Part shown: piece by piece, positions 26,459 to 33,901 of the stretch | Layout of the letters: each line of letters starts with the position of its first letter | How positions within the stretch are numbered: the first letter of the stretch is position 1 | DNA from: Duganella sp. Root1480D1 | Lineage (GTDB): Bacteria > Pseudomonadota > Gammaproteobacteria > Burkholderiales > Burkholderiaceae_D | Reading direction: 5' to 3' | Length of the DNA stretch: 51,657 nt | Assembly: GCF_001427305.1 (NCBI RefSeq) | Contig: NZ_LMFZ01000017.1 | Coordinates: 1 to 51,657, forward strand | The notes under the pieces: model-generated | Database searches by the model: none | What the model was told of the DNA's origin: nothing | The model's input: only the letters and a program-made list of their open reading frames with translations | Made by a program: the position numbers and the translations under genes

Positions 26459-26915
26459 TTTTACTTTGAGCCGGGACAGCTTCGGTAAGCTGAACCTGAT
26501 CGACGCCAACGGCGTATTGCATGAAGGCGTGTCCCCGGTCCGCGCATTCCCCATCCAGGCGCCGGAAGAAGGCCTCTCGCTGGTGAACATCGACGGCAAG
26601 GAAGTGGCCTGGCTCGATCGCATTTCCGACCTGTCGCCGGAGTTGGCCGACATCGTGCGCGAAGAACTGGCGGGCCGTGAGTTCATGCCGGTAATCCAGC
26701 GCATCGTGGAAGTGGGCAGCTATGCCTGCCCTTCCACGTGGACCGTCGAAACCGATCGCGGCCATACCAGCTTCGTGCTGCGCGGCGAGGAAGATATCCG
26801 CCGCATTGGCAGCGTGTCGCTGCTGGTGTCGGATAGCCACGGCATCCACTTCCTGATCCGCGACCAGTTTGCGCTGGATAAGCACAGCAAGAAGATCCTC
26901 GATCGCTTCCTCTAG
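26451..26915 (+). CDS. DUF1854 protein associated with cyanophycin metabolism
   Basis: A 154-residue cytosolic protein starting MINFTLSRDSFGK; its ATG lies inside the last codons of the transporter gene (ATGATTAA overlap), which fixes the start and implies coupled translation. It matches DUF1854 proteins that accompany cyanophycin loci in Burkholderiales, with the typical YACPSTWTVETDRG segment near residue 90 and the IRDQFALDKHSKKILDRFL end. The function is unknown; a role in granule metabolism or as a transporter partner is inferred from context. Confidence 0.9.
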   Translation: MINFTLSRDSFGKLNLIDANGVLHEGVSPVRAFPIQAPEEGLSLVNIDGKEVAWLDRISDLSPELADIVREELAGREFMPVIQRIVEVGSYACPSTWTVETDRGHTSFVLRGEEDIRRIGSVSLLVSDSHGIHFLIRDQFALDKHSKKILDRFL

Positions 26916-26918
26916 GAA

Positions 26919-26932
26919 TTGATGTAGATCAT
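26919..26932. promoter_or_regulatory. FNR-type box upstream of hemerythrin gene
   Basis: TTGATGTAGATCAT matches the FNR consensus TTGAT-N4-ATCAA at all but the last position. A CACAAT hexamer at 26954-26959 would be the -10 of a promoter with the box centred about 41 bp upstream of the start point, the class II activator geometry. The gene for an Fe-S type FNR lies 1.3 kb away. Confidence 0.65.
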
Positions 26933-26987
26933 GTGCCTGCCTGTTTCCGGGCGGCACAATTACGGTTCGCCACTATTGGAGAGCCAC

Positions 26988-27374
26988 ATGGATTCCATCG
27001 TCTTCGGCCCCGACCTTGCGCTAGGCATCCCGGTTCTCGACCAGTCGCACCGCATTGTCTTCGTCATGCTGGAAGCGATGGAATCCTTGCCGCGCCCGGC
27101 CTTCGACCAGGCCTGCCGCGAACTGGCCACCGAATTCATCGAGCACCTGCGTGAAGAAAACAGCCTGATGGAGCGCATCGATTATGCTGCGGCGCAAGCC
27201 CACCGCGCCGCCCACGGCAACCTGCTCGAGCGAGTTGCCCGAGCCCTTCGCCTGCTGAGGGACAACGAAGAAGCCACCGCCCGCGACGTCATCCGTACCC
27301 TGCCGGGCTGGCTGGAAGCACACATCAATACCATGGACCTGGCACTGGCAGTTGCGGTATCGCGGTTAGAGTAA
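26988..27374 (+). CDS. Bacteriohemerythrin
   Basis: A 128-residue four-helix oxygen-binding protein with a di-iron site. Ligand-type motifs are LDQSHR near residue 18, FIEHLREENSLMERIDY, the AAQAHRAAH pair in helix 3, and LEAHINTMDLAL at the end. The chosen ATG has a GGAGAG ribosome site; the frame extends upstream without one. The protein may deliver or buffer oxygen, or sense it. The FNR-type box upstream suggests induction under low oxygen. Confidence 0.88.
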   Translation: MDSIVFGPDLALGIPVLDQSHRIVFVMLEAMESLPRPAFDQACRELATEFIEHLREENSLMERIDYAAAQAHRAAHGNLLERVARALRLLRDNEEATARDVIRTLPGWLEAHINTMDLALAVAVSRLE

Positions 27375-27382
27375 TAAAGTGC

Positions 27383-27413
27383 TTGACTTAGAGCGCACTC
27401 CAACTTTTACGAT
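27383..27413 (+). promoter_or_regulatory. MerR-type promoter and operator
   Basis: TTGACT (27383-27388) and TACGAT (27408-27413) are separated by 19 bp, the long spacing typical of MerR-regulated promoters. An imperfect dyad, TTAGAG-CGCA-CTCCAA, fills the spacer. The predicted start point falls at about 27420, on the A of the merR-type ATG, which has no ribosome-binding sequence upstream, so the transcript may be leaderless. Confidence 0.65.
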
Positions 27414-27419
27414 CACCCC

Positions 27420-27869
27420 ATGGAATCGCACCTGAGCATAGACGAAGTCGCCAAACGCACTGGCCTCACGGCCTACACCCTCCGCTACTACGAGCGCATC
27501 GGGCTGATTGCCCCGGTCAATCGTGCCACGGGCGGCCAGCGGCGTTATGCGGCATCGGACCTGGCCTGGATCGAATTCCTGCTGCGTTTGCGAACAACCC
27601 ATATGCCGATCGGCAAAATGCAGTCGTTCGCCAAACTTCGCGGCGCTGGGGACTCGACGGTGCCGGAACGGCGCCAGATGCTGGAAGAACACATGCAAGA
27701 CGTTCTCGCCGAAATCGAGGCGATGCGGCAATCTGCCGCATCCTTGCAGGAGAAGATCGAGTACTACCGCTCCCTGGAGCAGTCCCTGGCGTCGAATCCA
27801 ACCACTGATGGAGGACATGCCAATGAACACCGAAAGCCGCTACGAGCGCGGGCTCGCAAAACTGCGTGA
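27420..27869 (+). CDS. MerR-family transcriptional regulator
   Basis: A 149-residue regulator with an N-terminal winged helix ([22 protein letters not shown], residues 5-27) and the GQRRY wing, followed by a coiled dimerisation helix (about 85-125). It lacks a clustered Cys metal site, so it is unlikely to be a metal sensor; it resembles aldehyde- or stress-type members. Its 3' end overlaps the next gene by 47 bp. It probably controls its own promoter and the downstream carboxymuconolactone-decarboxylase-like gene. Confidence 0.88.
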   Translation: MESHLSIDEVAKRTGLTAYTLRYYERIGLIAPVNRATGGQRRYAASDLAWIEFLLRLRTTHMPIGKMQSFAKLRGAGDSTVPERRQMLEEHMQDVLAEIEAMRQSAASLQEKIEYYRSLEQSLASNPTTDGGHANEHRKPLRARARKTA

Positions 27870-28194
27870 AGTTGATGGCGAGGCCGGCGAACGGGTCATG
27901 CAAAGCCTGGAAGACATCGCTCCGGACTTCGCCCGTTACGTGATCGAATTCCCCTTTGGCGACATATACTCGCGCCCGGGCCTGGACCTGAGATCCCGCG
28001 AAATCGCAGTAGTCGCCGCGCTGACGGCCATGGGCAACGCCACGCCCCAGCTTAAGGTGCACATCCACGCCGCCCTCAACGTCGGCGTCAGCCGCGAAGA
28101 AATCGTGGAAACCATCATGCAGATGGCCGTCTACGCCGGCTTCCCTGCCGCACTCAACGGCCTGATGGCCGCCAAAGAAGTCTTCGCGCAATAA
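27823..28194 (+). CDS. Carboxymuconolactone decarboxylase-like (AhpD fold) protein
   Basis: A 123-residue protein starting [14 protein letters not shown], with a GAGG ribosome site 8 bp before the ATG. It has the all-helical family signature: [18 protein letters not shown] (about 55-72), then [19 protein letters not shown] and a [11 protein letters not shown] segment. There is no CxxC, so AhpD-like thiol peroxidase reductase activity is unlikely; a decarboxylase-like or tautomerase role is possible. It overlaps the MerR gene and is probably its target. It ends at a hairpin shared with fnr. Confidence 0.88.
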   Translation: MNTESRYERGLAKLREVDGEAGERVMQSLEDIAPDFARYVIEFPFGDIYSRPGLDLRSREIAVVAALTAMGNATPQLKVHIHAALNVGVSREEIVETIMQMAVYAGFPAALNGLMAAKEVFAQ

Positions 28195-28219
28195 AAAAAG
28201 GGGCAGCATGAGCTGCCCC
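28192..28219 (-). terminator. Intrinsic terminator of fnr
   Basis: On the minus strand a perfect 8-bp stem (GGGGCAGC at 28212-28219 read in reverse, pairing with 28200-28207) with a 4-base loop is followed by seven T residues: a strong Rho-independent terminator after the fnr stop at 28256. On the + strand the same stem follows the decarboxylase-like stop without a T-run. Confidence 0.85.
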
Positions 28220-28255
28220 CTACACCCCCTACAGGTGATAAAACCGGTACCTTGC

Positions 28256-29029
28256 TCAGGCGACTGCGAGTTCTTGCGCCATGCCGCCGGAAGACAAGCT
28301 CTCCAGCTTGCTGCGGTCGGTAATGCGCAGGTCGCGGTTGTTCAGCACGATCGAGCCGTCCTGGCGCAGGCGGGCCAACTGGCGGCTGACGCTTTCCACG
28401 GTCAGGCCCAGGTAGCCGCCGATGTCTTCACGCGACATGCGGAGCTGGAAGCTGGTCGAGGAGTAGCCACGCTGTGCGTAGCGGCCGGCGAGGTTCAGCA
28501 GGAACATGGCCAGGCGCTGCTCGGCGCGCATATGGCTCAGGAACAGCATTACCGACTGCTCGCGCTGGATCTCGCGGCTCATGGTGCGGTGGAATTGTTG
28601 CAGCAGGCCCGGGATCTGCATCACCAGCTCTTGCAGGCGGGAGAACGGAATCTCACAGACTTCGCTGTCTTCCAGGGCCACTGCAGTGCAAGAGTGCTGG
28701 CCATTGCCGATTGCTTCCATGCCCAGCAGGTCGCCGGCCATGTGGAAGCCGCCAATCGTCTGCTCGCCGCGCTGGTTCACCTGCACGGTCTTGAAGTGGC
28801 CGAAACGCACGGCATACAGGCTGTGGAAGCTGTCGCCGGTCTTGTACAGCGGTTCGTCGCGGTTCACACGGCGGCGGCGGGCGATGATCTGGTCAAGGCG
28901 GGCAACATCTTCGTCTGCCAGGCCTTGTGGCAGGCACAGGCGGTTGAAGCTGCACAGCGAGCATTTCGCGGCGACAGTTGCGCAAGATTTGGTGGCGTTT
29001 GCAGGGGTGATTGGAATGACCGGGCTCAT
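28256..29029 (-). CDS. fnr: FNR-type oxygen-responsive regulator
   Basis: A 257-residue Crp/Fnr-family activator starting MSPVIPITPANA, with a good AAGGAG ribosome site. It keeps the four cysteines of the oxygen-labile 4Fe-4S cluster: a CxxCx5C set in KCSLCSFNRLC near the N-terminus and a lone Cys in HSCTAV about 80 residues on. A cNMP-fold domain and a winged helix with the FNR recognition pattern ESVSR follow. It would bind TTGAT-N4-ATCAA sites under low oxygen. It follows the NarL-type regulator gene by about 100 bp on the same strand, and ends at a strong terminator. Confidence 0.92.
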   Translation of the reverse strand: MSPVIPITPANATKSCATVAAKCSLCSFNRLCLPQGLADEDVARLDQIIARRRRVNRDEPLYKTGDSFHSLYAVRFGHFKTVQVNQRGEQTIGGFHMAGDLLGMEAIGNGQHSCTAVALEDSEVCEIPFSRLQELVMQIPGLLQQFHRTMSREIQREQSVMLFLSHMRAEQRLAMFLLNLAGRYAQRGYSSTSFQLRMSREDIGGYLGLTVESVSRQLARLRQDGSIVLNNRDLRITDRSKLESLSSGGMAQELAVA

Positions 29030-29105
29030 GATGCTGCTCCTTGTTTTCGATGGAAGCAGTATCTCCCCTGGTATCATTTCCCGGTATCAAGCATCCTGTG
29101 TAGTT

Positions 29106-29127
29106 GCTGTAGTGGTTCCCCTACAGC
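29106..29127. promoter_or_regulatory. Dyad between response-regulator gene and fnr
   Basis: GCTGTAG (29106-29112) and CTACAGC (29121-29127) form a perfect 7-bp dyad with an 8-bp spacer, and the inner bases GTAG-N-GG..CC-N-CTAC extend the symmetry. It lies about 80-100 bp upstream of the fnr start and just past the regulator stop. There is no T-run, so an operator for a NarL/FixJ-type regulator is more likely than a terminator. Confidence 0.45.
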
Positions 29128-29130
29128 CAC

Positions 29131-29766
29131 TCAGATCAAACCATGCTCAAGGGCATAACGGGTCAGCTCGGCATTGCTGGACATGCCCATTTTCTCCAGG
29201 ATACGGCTGCGATAAGTGGTCACGGTGTTAGGGCTCAGGTGTAGTTTTTCCCCTATCCGCACCAGGGACTCGCCCTGTGCAATCAGCTTGAAAACTTCCA
29301 GTTCGCGGTTGGACAGCGCCTCGTGGTCGCCGCTTGGCCCGCCGCCCACCAGGGTTGCCAACTTTTCAAGCAAAGCCGGGCTGACATGCTTGCCGCCCGA
29401 TGCCGCCTTACGCACAGCTTCGATCAGGGTTGCAGTGGGCGCATCCTTGGTCAGGTAGCCCGAGGCGCCCGACTTCAACGCGCGGACAGCATAAATCTCC
29501 TCCGAATAGGTGCTCAGCACCAGCACCGCCATGCGCGGACATTCGCTGCGCAACGTTTTCAGCAGGTCCAGGCCATTCTTGCCCGGCATCTTGATATCCA
29601 CCAGCGCCACGTCGAAACTGCGTTCGCCCACGCGCTGCATCGCTTCAACAGCATTGCCTGCCTCGCCCTCAACGCTGATGTCGGGTGCCGTACCCAGCAT
29701 CAGGCGCACGCCATTGCGTGCAATCGCATGGTCGTCGACCAGCAAAACGGTGATCATGTCACCCAT
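29131..29766 (-). CDS. NarL/FixJ-family response regulator
   Basis: A 211-residue regulator: receiver domain (1-125) with phospho-acceptor Asp in FDVALVDIKMPG, and a LuxR-type helix-turn-helix (about 148-211, LSNRELEVFKLIAQGES and LHLSPNTVTTYRSRI). Its ATG lies within the end of the receiver-kinase gene, with a GGAGG site six bases ahead, so the two are translationally coupled. It is the probable output regulator of the four-gene phosphorelay, and fnr is the next gene on the same strand. Confidence 0.93.
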   Translation of the reverse strand: MGDMITVLLVDDHAIARNGVRLMLGTAPDISVEGEAGNAVEAMQRVGERSFDVALVDIKMPGKNGLDLLKTLRSECPRMAVLVLSTYSEEIYAVRALKSGASGYLTKDAPTATLIEAVRKAASGGKHVSPALLEKLATLVGGGPSGDHEALSNRELEVFKLIAQGESLVRIGEKLHLSPNTVTTYRSRILEKMGMSSNAELTRYALEHGLI

Positions 29767-30862
29767 TCTTGTCCTCCAAAGGCAGGCGCAGCTGCAGGGT
29801 GGTGCCCTGTCCTGCCTTGCCGCTGATATTCAGTTCGCCCGCAAAGCGCCGCGTGCGTTCGTGCATGCCGAACAGGCCCCAGGATTCGCGGTCGGAAAGG
29901 CCGGCGCTTTCAATGCCTTTGCCATTGTCTTCCACACGCAGCACCACGTTCTCGCCGTCGGTATCCACGATTACGCGCGCCTCGCTTGCTTCGGCATGGC
30001 GCACGACATTGGTCAGCGCCTCCTGTGCCACGCGGAACAGCATCGTGCTGCGCTCCGCATCCAGCTCCAGCGCTTGCGCGTCGGGCGTGATGTTGCAGCT
30101 GCATAGCAGGCCGCTGCGCTGAGCCACCTGTTCGGCATACCATTCGAGCGCAGGCCAGATGCCCAGTTGGTCCAGCACACTGGGGCGCAGGTCGGTAATG
30201 ACACGGCGCACGGTTTCAATCGCATCCTGGGCCAGCTTGGCCGCATCTTTCAACAGCGGGTCCGACTGCTCGCCGCCACGCTCGATGGCGACCGAGATGT
30301 AGGCTTTGATACCTGTCAGCAGGCCACCCAGTTCGTCGTGGATTTCCTGCGCGATGCGGGTGCGTTCGTGTTCTTTCAGCTTTTCCTGGTATGCCGCCAG
30401 CTCGCGCAGTTCCTTCTGCGACTGCCGCAGTACCTGTTCGGCCAACTGCTTTTCGTCGATCAGGCGCTGTTCCCGCAACAGGCGGTCGATCGCCCCCGCC
30501 AGGAAGTCGAGGTAGCGGCCGTCGCTGTCCTTCACCAAGTAATCGCGCGCACCGCGCCGCATCGCTTCCGCCGCCACGGTGGCGCTGTCGGCACCTGTCA
30601 GCATCATTACCGGAATATTCGGCTGCGGCTCGCCCCGCTCGGCCGCCAGGCGTGCCAGGAATTCGAGCCCGGTCAGGTCCGGCAAGTGATAATCGAGCAG
30701 GATGCAATCGGGCTCTTCGCGCAGCGCAATGTCCAGGCCTTCCTGGCCGCTTTCCGCTTCCAGCAATTCACAGTTGAAGCCCGGTGCCTGGGCGAAGGCG
30801 CGGCGACAGGCGATACGGTCAACGATATCGTCTTCGACGATAAGGACCCTTACCGTGTTCAT
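29759..30862 (-). CDS. Receiver-histidine kinase hybrid (HisKA_3 type)
   Basis: A 367-residue soluble protein: an N-terminal receiver (1-130; LIVEDD and the Asp in CILLDYHLPDLTG), a coiled linker, then a NarX-type kinase core with phospho-acceptor His in RIAQEIHDELGGLL and an HATPase domain (VEDNGKGI, then a GLFGMHERTRRFAGELNI tail). It can take phosphate on its receiver and pass its own phosphate to a NarL-type regulator. It overlaps both neighbours (ATGA with the single-receiver gene upstream), so it is an internal link of a relay. Confidence 0.9.
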   Translation of the reverse strand: MNTVRVLIVEDDIVDRIACRRAFAQAPGFNCELLEAESGQEGLDIALREEPDCILLDYHLPDLTGLEFLARLAAERGEPQPNIPVMMLTGADSATVAAEAMRRGARDYLVKDSDGRYLDFLAGAIDRLLREQRLIDEKQLAEQVLRQSQKELRELAAYQEKLKEHERTRIAQEIHDELGGLLTGIKAYISVAIERGGEQSDPLLKDAAKLAQDAIETVRRVITDLRPSVLDQLGIWPALEWYAEQVAQRSGLLCSCNITPDAQALELDAERSTMLFRVAQEALTNVVRHAEASEARVIVDTDGENVVLRVEDNGKGIESAGLSDRESWGLFGMHERTRRFAGELNISGKAGQGTTLQLRLPLEDKNG

Positions 30863-31272
30863 GGCAACTCGCTGATGGTCCAGTACAGGTTGATCGAGCG
30901 CACCACTTCGACAAACTGGCGGTAATCGACCGGCTTGGTCATATAGCCGGCCACGCCCAGGTCGAAGCTGCGCATCTTGTCCTGCTGTTCTTCCGACGTG
31001 GTCAGGACGATCACCGGAATACGGCGCAGCAGCGGGTCCTGCTTGACGTTCTGCAGGAACTCAATGCCGTTCATGATCGGCATGTTCAGGTCCAGGAGGA
31101 TGATACAAGGCTGTTCGTTGCCCGGCTCGCGCAGGTATTCCAGCGCAGCTTCGCCGTTTTCCGTTGCCACGACACGGTTTCCCACGTGGACTTCCTTCAG
31201 CGCGCGCAGGATGGTCATGACGTCGACCTGGTCGTCTTCAACCAGCAGGATTGGCTTGCTCGTATTGTTCAT
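30859..31272 (-). CDS. Single-domain response regulator (Rcp1-like)
   Basis: A 137-residue stand-alone receiver with LLVEDDQVDVMTI at the start, phospho-acceptor Asp in CIILLDLNMPIMNG, and the conserved VLTTSEEQQD and YMTKPVDY elements. It has no output domain, as in phytochrome-partner receivers (Rcp1). It overlaps the sensor kinase stop and the next start by ATGA on each side, so it probably receives phosphate from the PAS sensor kinase and modulates or relays to the receiver-kinase. Confidence 0.92.
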   Translation of the reverse strand: MNNTSKPILLVEDDQVDVMTILRALKEVHVGNRVVATENGEAALEYLREPGNEQPCIILLDLNMPIMNGIEFLQNVKQDPLLRRIPVIVLTTSEEQQDKMRSFDLGVAGYMTKPVDYRQFVEVVRSINLYWTISELP

Positions 31273-32792
31273 GCGTTATTCTTTCTTTTTTTCGGCAAGG
31301 TGAAATAGAAGGTGGTGCCCTTGCCAAGCCCGGACTCCAGCCACACCCTGCCCTGGTACATTTCTACAATCTTTTTCACCAGCGCCAGGCCGACACCCGT
31401 GCTTTCAACGCGGTCGCGCGGCGCCAGGGTCTGGAACAGCTGGAAAATGCGTTCAAAATGGCGCTCGGCGATGCCTGGACCGTTGTCGCGGACATGGAAG
31501 CGCCACTGGTTGCCCTCGTCGGCCCAGCCCACTTCGATCTCGCCTTCCGGCTTGTCCATGTATTTGACGGCATTCGACACCAGGTTGTGGAACAGCTGCT
31601 GGATGCGCGTCGGCTCGCCAGTCACAGTCGGCATGCCCGGCATGACGGTGACCTTGATATGCGCCGGCACCGCCAGCAGGTCGATCACTTCGGCCACCAG
31701 CTGGTCGAGCTGCACCGGCACCACGGCTTCCTTGATGCGGCCAACGCGCGAGTACTGCAGGATGCCGTCGATCAGAGCGCCCATGCGGTGGACGCGGTTG
31801 ATCAGGAGCCGCATATGCTCCTTGCCTTCGTCGTTGAACTTGTCGGTGTAGTCATGCGCCAGCCAGTCGGCCAGCGAGCCGATGCCGCGCAGTGGCGCCT
31901 TCAGGTCGTGCGATACGACGTAGGCAAAGTTGGTCAGTTCCTCATTGGCGCTGGTCAGCTCCTGCAACAGTTGCTGCGCCTTTTCTTCGGCGTGCTTGCG
32001 CTCCGTGATGTCGCGCACCAGGCCGGTGAACATGCGGCGCCCGCCCAGCCACATTTCGGTGACGGCCAGGTCCATCGGGAAAATACTGCCGTCGCGGCGC
32101 AAACCCTGCACCTCGCGGCCTTTGCCGATGATGCGCTTTTCGCCGGTGGTCATGTAGTGGTGCAGGTAGCCGTCGTGCGCTTCGCGATGCGGCGCAGGCA
32201 TCAGGATCTTCACGTTGCGGCCCTGGACCTCGGCCTCGGGATAACCGAACATGCGCTCGGCCGCCGGGTTCACGCGTTCGATGATGCCGTGTTCGTCGAT
32301 CGTAATGATCGCATCGACCGCCGTCTCGAAGATCGCGCGCATGCGCGCTTCGCTCTCCTGCAGCGCATGTTCGGCCTTTTTGCGGGCGCTGATGTCGTGG
32401 ATCGTCGCCATCACCAACGGCTGCGTGTCATTGTCCTGCAGCGGTGACAGGCTTACTTCGACCGGAAATTCGGTGCCGTCCTTGCGGGTGGCGAATAGTT
32501 CGAATCCAGCGCCCATGGCGCGTGGATGGGGGCGCTCGAAGTAACTGCCGCGCAGGCCTACGTGGCCGTGGCGGAAGCGTTCAGGGATCAGCGATTCCAG
32601 CGATTTGCCTGCCAGTTCGCCGGGTCCGTAGCCAAACAGGTTTTCCAGCGCGGGGTTGACCAGGATCAGTTGGCCGTCCTTGTCGATGATCAGCATCGCG
32701 TCTGTGGCTGATGCCAGCAGCCATTGCAGGCTGCGTTCCGCAATCGTTGAATGAGTCAAAGCCGGGTCCTGTTGGTGATCAAATCCTGTCAT
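31269..32792 (-). CDS. FixL-like PAS-PAS sensor histidine kinase
   Basis: A protein of about 507 residues from MTGFDHQQDP, without membrane segments. PAS1 lies at about 18-138; PAS2, at about 150-268, resembles the FixL haem domain. Its AHDGYLHHYMTTGEKRIIG stretch aligns with FixL, keeping the proximal haem His (His206 here) and the distal Arg of the G-beta strand (Arg226, GKGREV). FixL Arg206 is replaced by His. The kinase core has phospho-acceptor His295 (VVSHDLKAPL), and an HATPase domain ends the protein. It probably senses oxygen through haem and starts the coupled four-gene relay. Confidence 0.85.
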   Translation of the reverse strand: MTGFDHQQDPALTHSTIAERSLQWLLASATDAMLIIDKDGQLILVNPALENLFGYGPGELAGKSLESLIPERFRHGHVGLRGSYFERPHPRAMGAGFELFATRKDGTEFPVEVSLSPLQDNDTQPLVMATIHDISARKKAEHALQESEARMRAIFETAVDAIITIDEHGIIERVNPAAERMFGYPEAEVQGRNVKILMPAPHREAHDGYLHHYMTTGEKRIIGKGREVQGLRRDGSIFPMDLAVTEMWLGGRRMFTGLVRDITERKHAEEKAQQLLQELTSANEELTNFAYVVSHDLKAPLRGIGSLADWLAHDYTDKFNDEGKEHMRLLINRVHRMGALIDGILQYSRVGRIKEAVVPVQLDQLVAEVIDLLAVPAHIKVTVMPGMPTVTGEPTRIQQLFHNLVSNAVKYMDKPEGEIEVGWADEGNQWRFHVRDNGPGIAERHFERIFQLFQTLAPRDRVESTGVGLALVKKIVEMYQGRVWLESGLGKGTTFYFTLPKKRKNNA

Positions 32793-32859
32793 CCTATGAT
32801 TGTAGCGTCCAACGCGGCAAGGGGCCAAATGCGCTCCCCCAGGAATAAGTCAGGCAAAC

Positions 32860-32873
32860 TTGACTTAGGTCAA
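32860..32873. promoter_or_regulatory. FNR-type box upstream of DksA-like gene
   Basis: TTGACTTAGGTCAA is a perfect palindrome of FNR/ANR type (TTGAC-N4-GTCAA). It lies 62 bp before the start codon of the DksA/TraR-like gene. A weak -10 candidate CAAGAT (32894-32899) would put the box near -41. Orientation toward the sensor-kinase gene is also possible, since the box is in a divergent gap. Confidence 0.65.
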
Positions 32874-32934
32874 GCGGCGCTGGTGACGCGGCTCAAGATG
32901 ACCGTTACAGTGGCCCCAAAACTGGAGACCAGCC

Positions 32935-33195
32935 ATGTTATCTGAAGAAATTGACCGTTGGACTGCCGTCCTGCGCCAGCGGCGCGAGGTGCTGGCTGGC
33001 CGCGACCCTGCCGAAGTGGCGGCGATCGATGCTGCCCTGGAGCGTTTGCAGGAGGGGACCTTTGGCCAGTGCCAGCGCTGTGGCGCCGCCATCTCCGCGG
33101 GACGCATGCAAGCGCAGCCTGGCGCGGCCACCTGTCTTGCCTGCCAGGAGCTGGCCGAACGCCAGCGCTCCTTTATCTCCCTTCCGGTCGCCTAA
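32935..33195 (+). CDS. DksA/TraR-family zinc-finger protein
   Basis: An 86-residue protein with a short N-terminal coiled part (EIDRWTAVLRQRREVLAG) and a C-terminal four-Cys zinc finger (CQRCGAA ... CLACQE). It is shorter than DksA (about 150) and nearer TraR-type proteins, which bind the RNA polymerase secondary channel. The coiled tip lacks an obvious DxxDxA motif but has DPAEVAAIDAAL. A TraR-like modulation of transcription at low oxygen is inferred from the FNR box upstream. Its stop overlaps the next, convergent gene by 4 bp. Confidence 0.8.
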   Translation: MLSEEIDRWTAVLRQRREVLAGRDPAEVAAIDAALERLQEGTFGQCQRCGAAISAGRMQAQPGAATCLACQELAERQRSFISLPVA

Positions 33196-33815
33196 CGCAC
33201 TCTTGACCCCGGCCTTGGCCTGTAAGGCTTACACGCCGGGCCTTCACTTTCCGCGCCGTTGCAGATGTGCCGGCGGCAGTCCACGGCGCCAGGTTCTCCC
33301 GGGCGCGGGCAACGCTTGAAGACTTCCGCGTACTTTTCAACGTTTTCCGCAGACTTACGGTGCGTCACGCTTTTCTTTCGCGCCGCCAGTTGGACAGTCG
33401 AGTGGTGCTGCGTACCGCGGCGCCGCGAGGGCTTTGCCTGGGCGGCGGTGCTTTCAGCAGACGGGCCTTCCATTGCCGACGGAACTGGCTTGGGCGCTGC
33501 CGCGGGCTGCGGCGACGGTTCCTCTTGCCGCCGGGCCGCAGGCCCGGGGGCCGGCGCAAGCTGCGCCTTGGCCTCGGACTGTGGCAGCGTCGTGGCCACG
33601 GCCATCAAGTCCCGCTCGACGCCGACCCGCTGTGCGAGGACCACGGCACCCGCTGCCAGCCCCGCCAGCAATGCTCCGCATGACATCCAGAACGCCGGTC
33701 CTTGCCATTCCAGCAGCCGCGCATGCGACGGCCGGTCCGGACGTGCGGACGGCTCCGCGCCGGCATCGGGGGATGGCGGCGGCGGGCCCTCGCTGCTTGC
33801 TTGCTTTTCTGTCAT
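33192..33815 (-). CDS. Single-pass membrane protein, proline/alanine rich
   Basis: A 207-residue protein: a disordered Pro/Ser-rich cytosolic N-terminus (1-38), one membrane segment (about 42-60, FWMSCGALLAGLAAGAVVLA), then a Pro/Ala-rich basic linker and a C-terminal part with three Cys (RCPRPGEPGAVDCRRHICNG). Topology and linker suggest a spanning adaptor in the periplasm. Family not recognised. It is convergent with the DksA-like gene, overlapping it by 4 bp. Confidence 0.6.
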   Translation of the reverse strand: MTEKQASSEGPPPPSPDAGAEPSARPDRPSHARLLEWQGPAFWMSCGALLAGLAAGAVVLAQRVGVERDLMAVATTLPQSEAKAQLAPAPGPAARRQEEPSPQPAAAPKPVPSAMEGPSAESTAAQAKPSRRRGTQHHSTVQLAARKKSVTHRKSAENVEKYAEVFKRCPRPGEPGAVDCRRHICNGAESEGPACKPYRPRPGSRVR

Positions 33816-33901
33816 ACGCCAAACATAGCAATAATTACATGGGAATGTCGCATGCTTGTGGCTCCCTTCGCGCTTGAGCTAAGATAGTTACTCCGGTGCA
33901 A

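Noticed and set aside
29070..29090. FNR box in front of fnr (TTGATACCGGGAAATGA on the minus strand)
   Set aside because: The second half-site ATCAA is missing and the spacing is wrong. It is better described as a direct repeat of GGTATCA.
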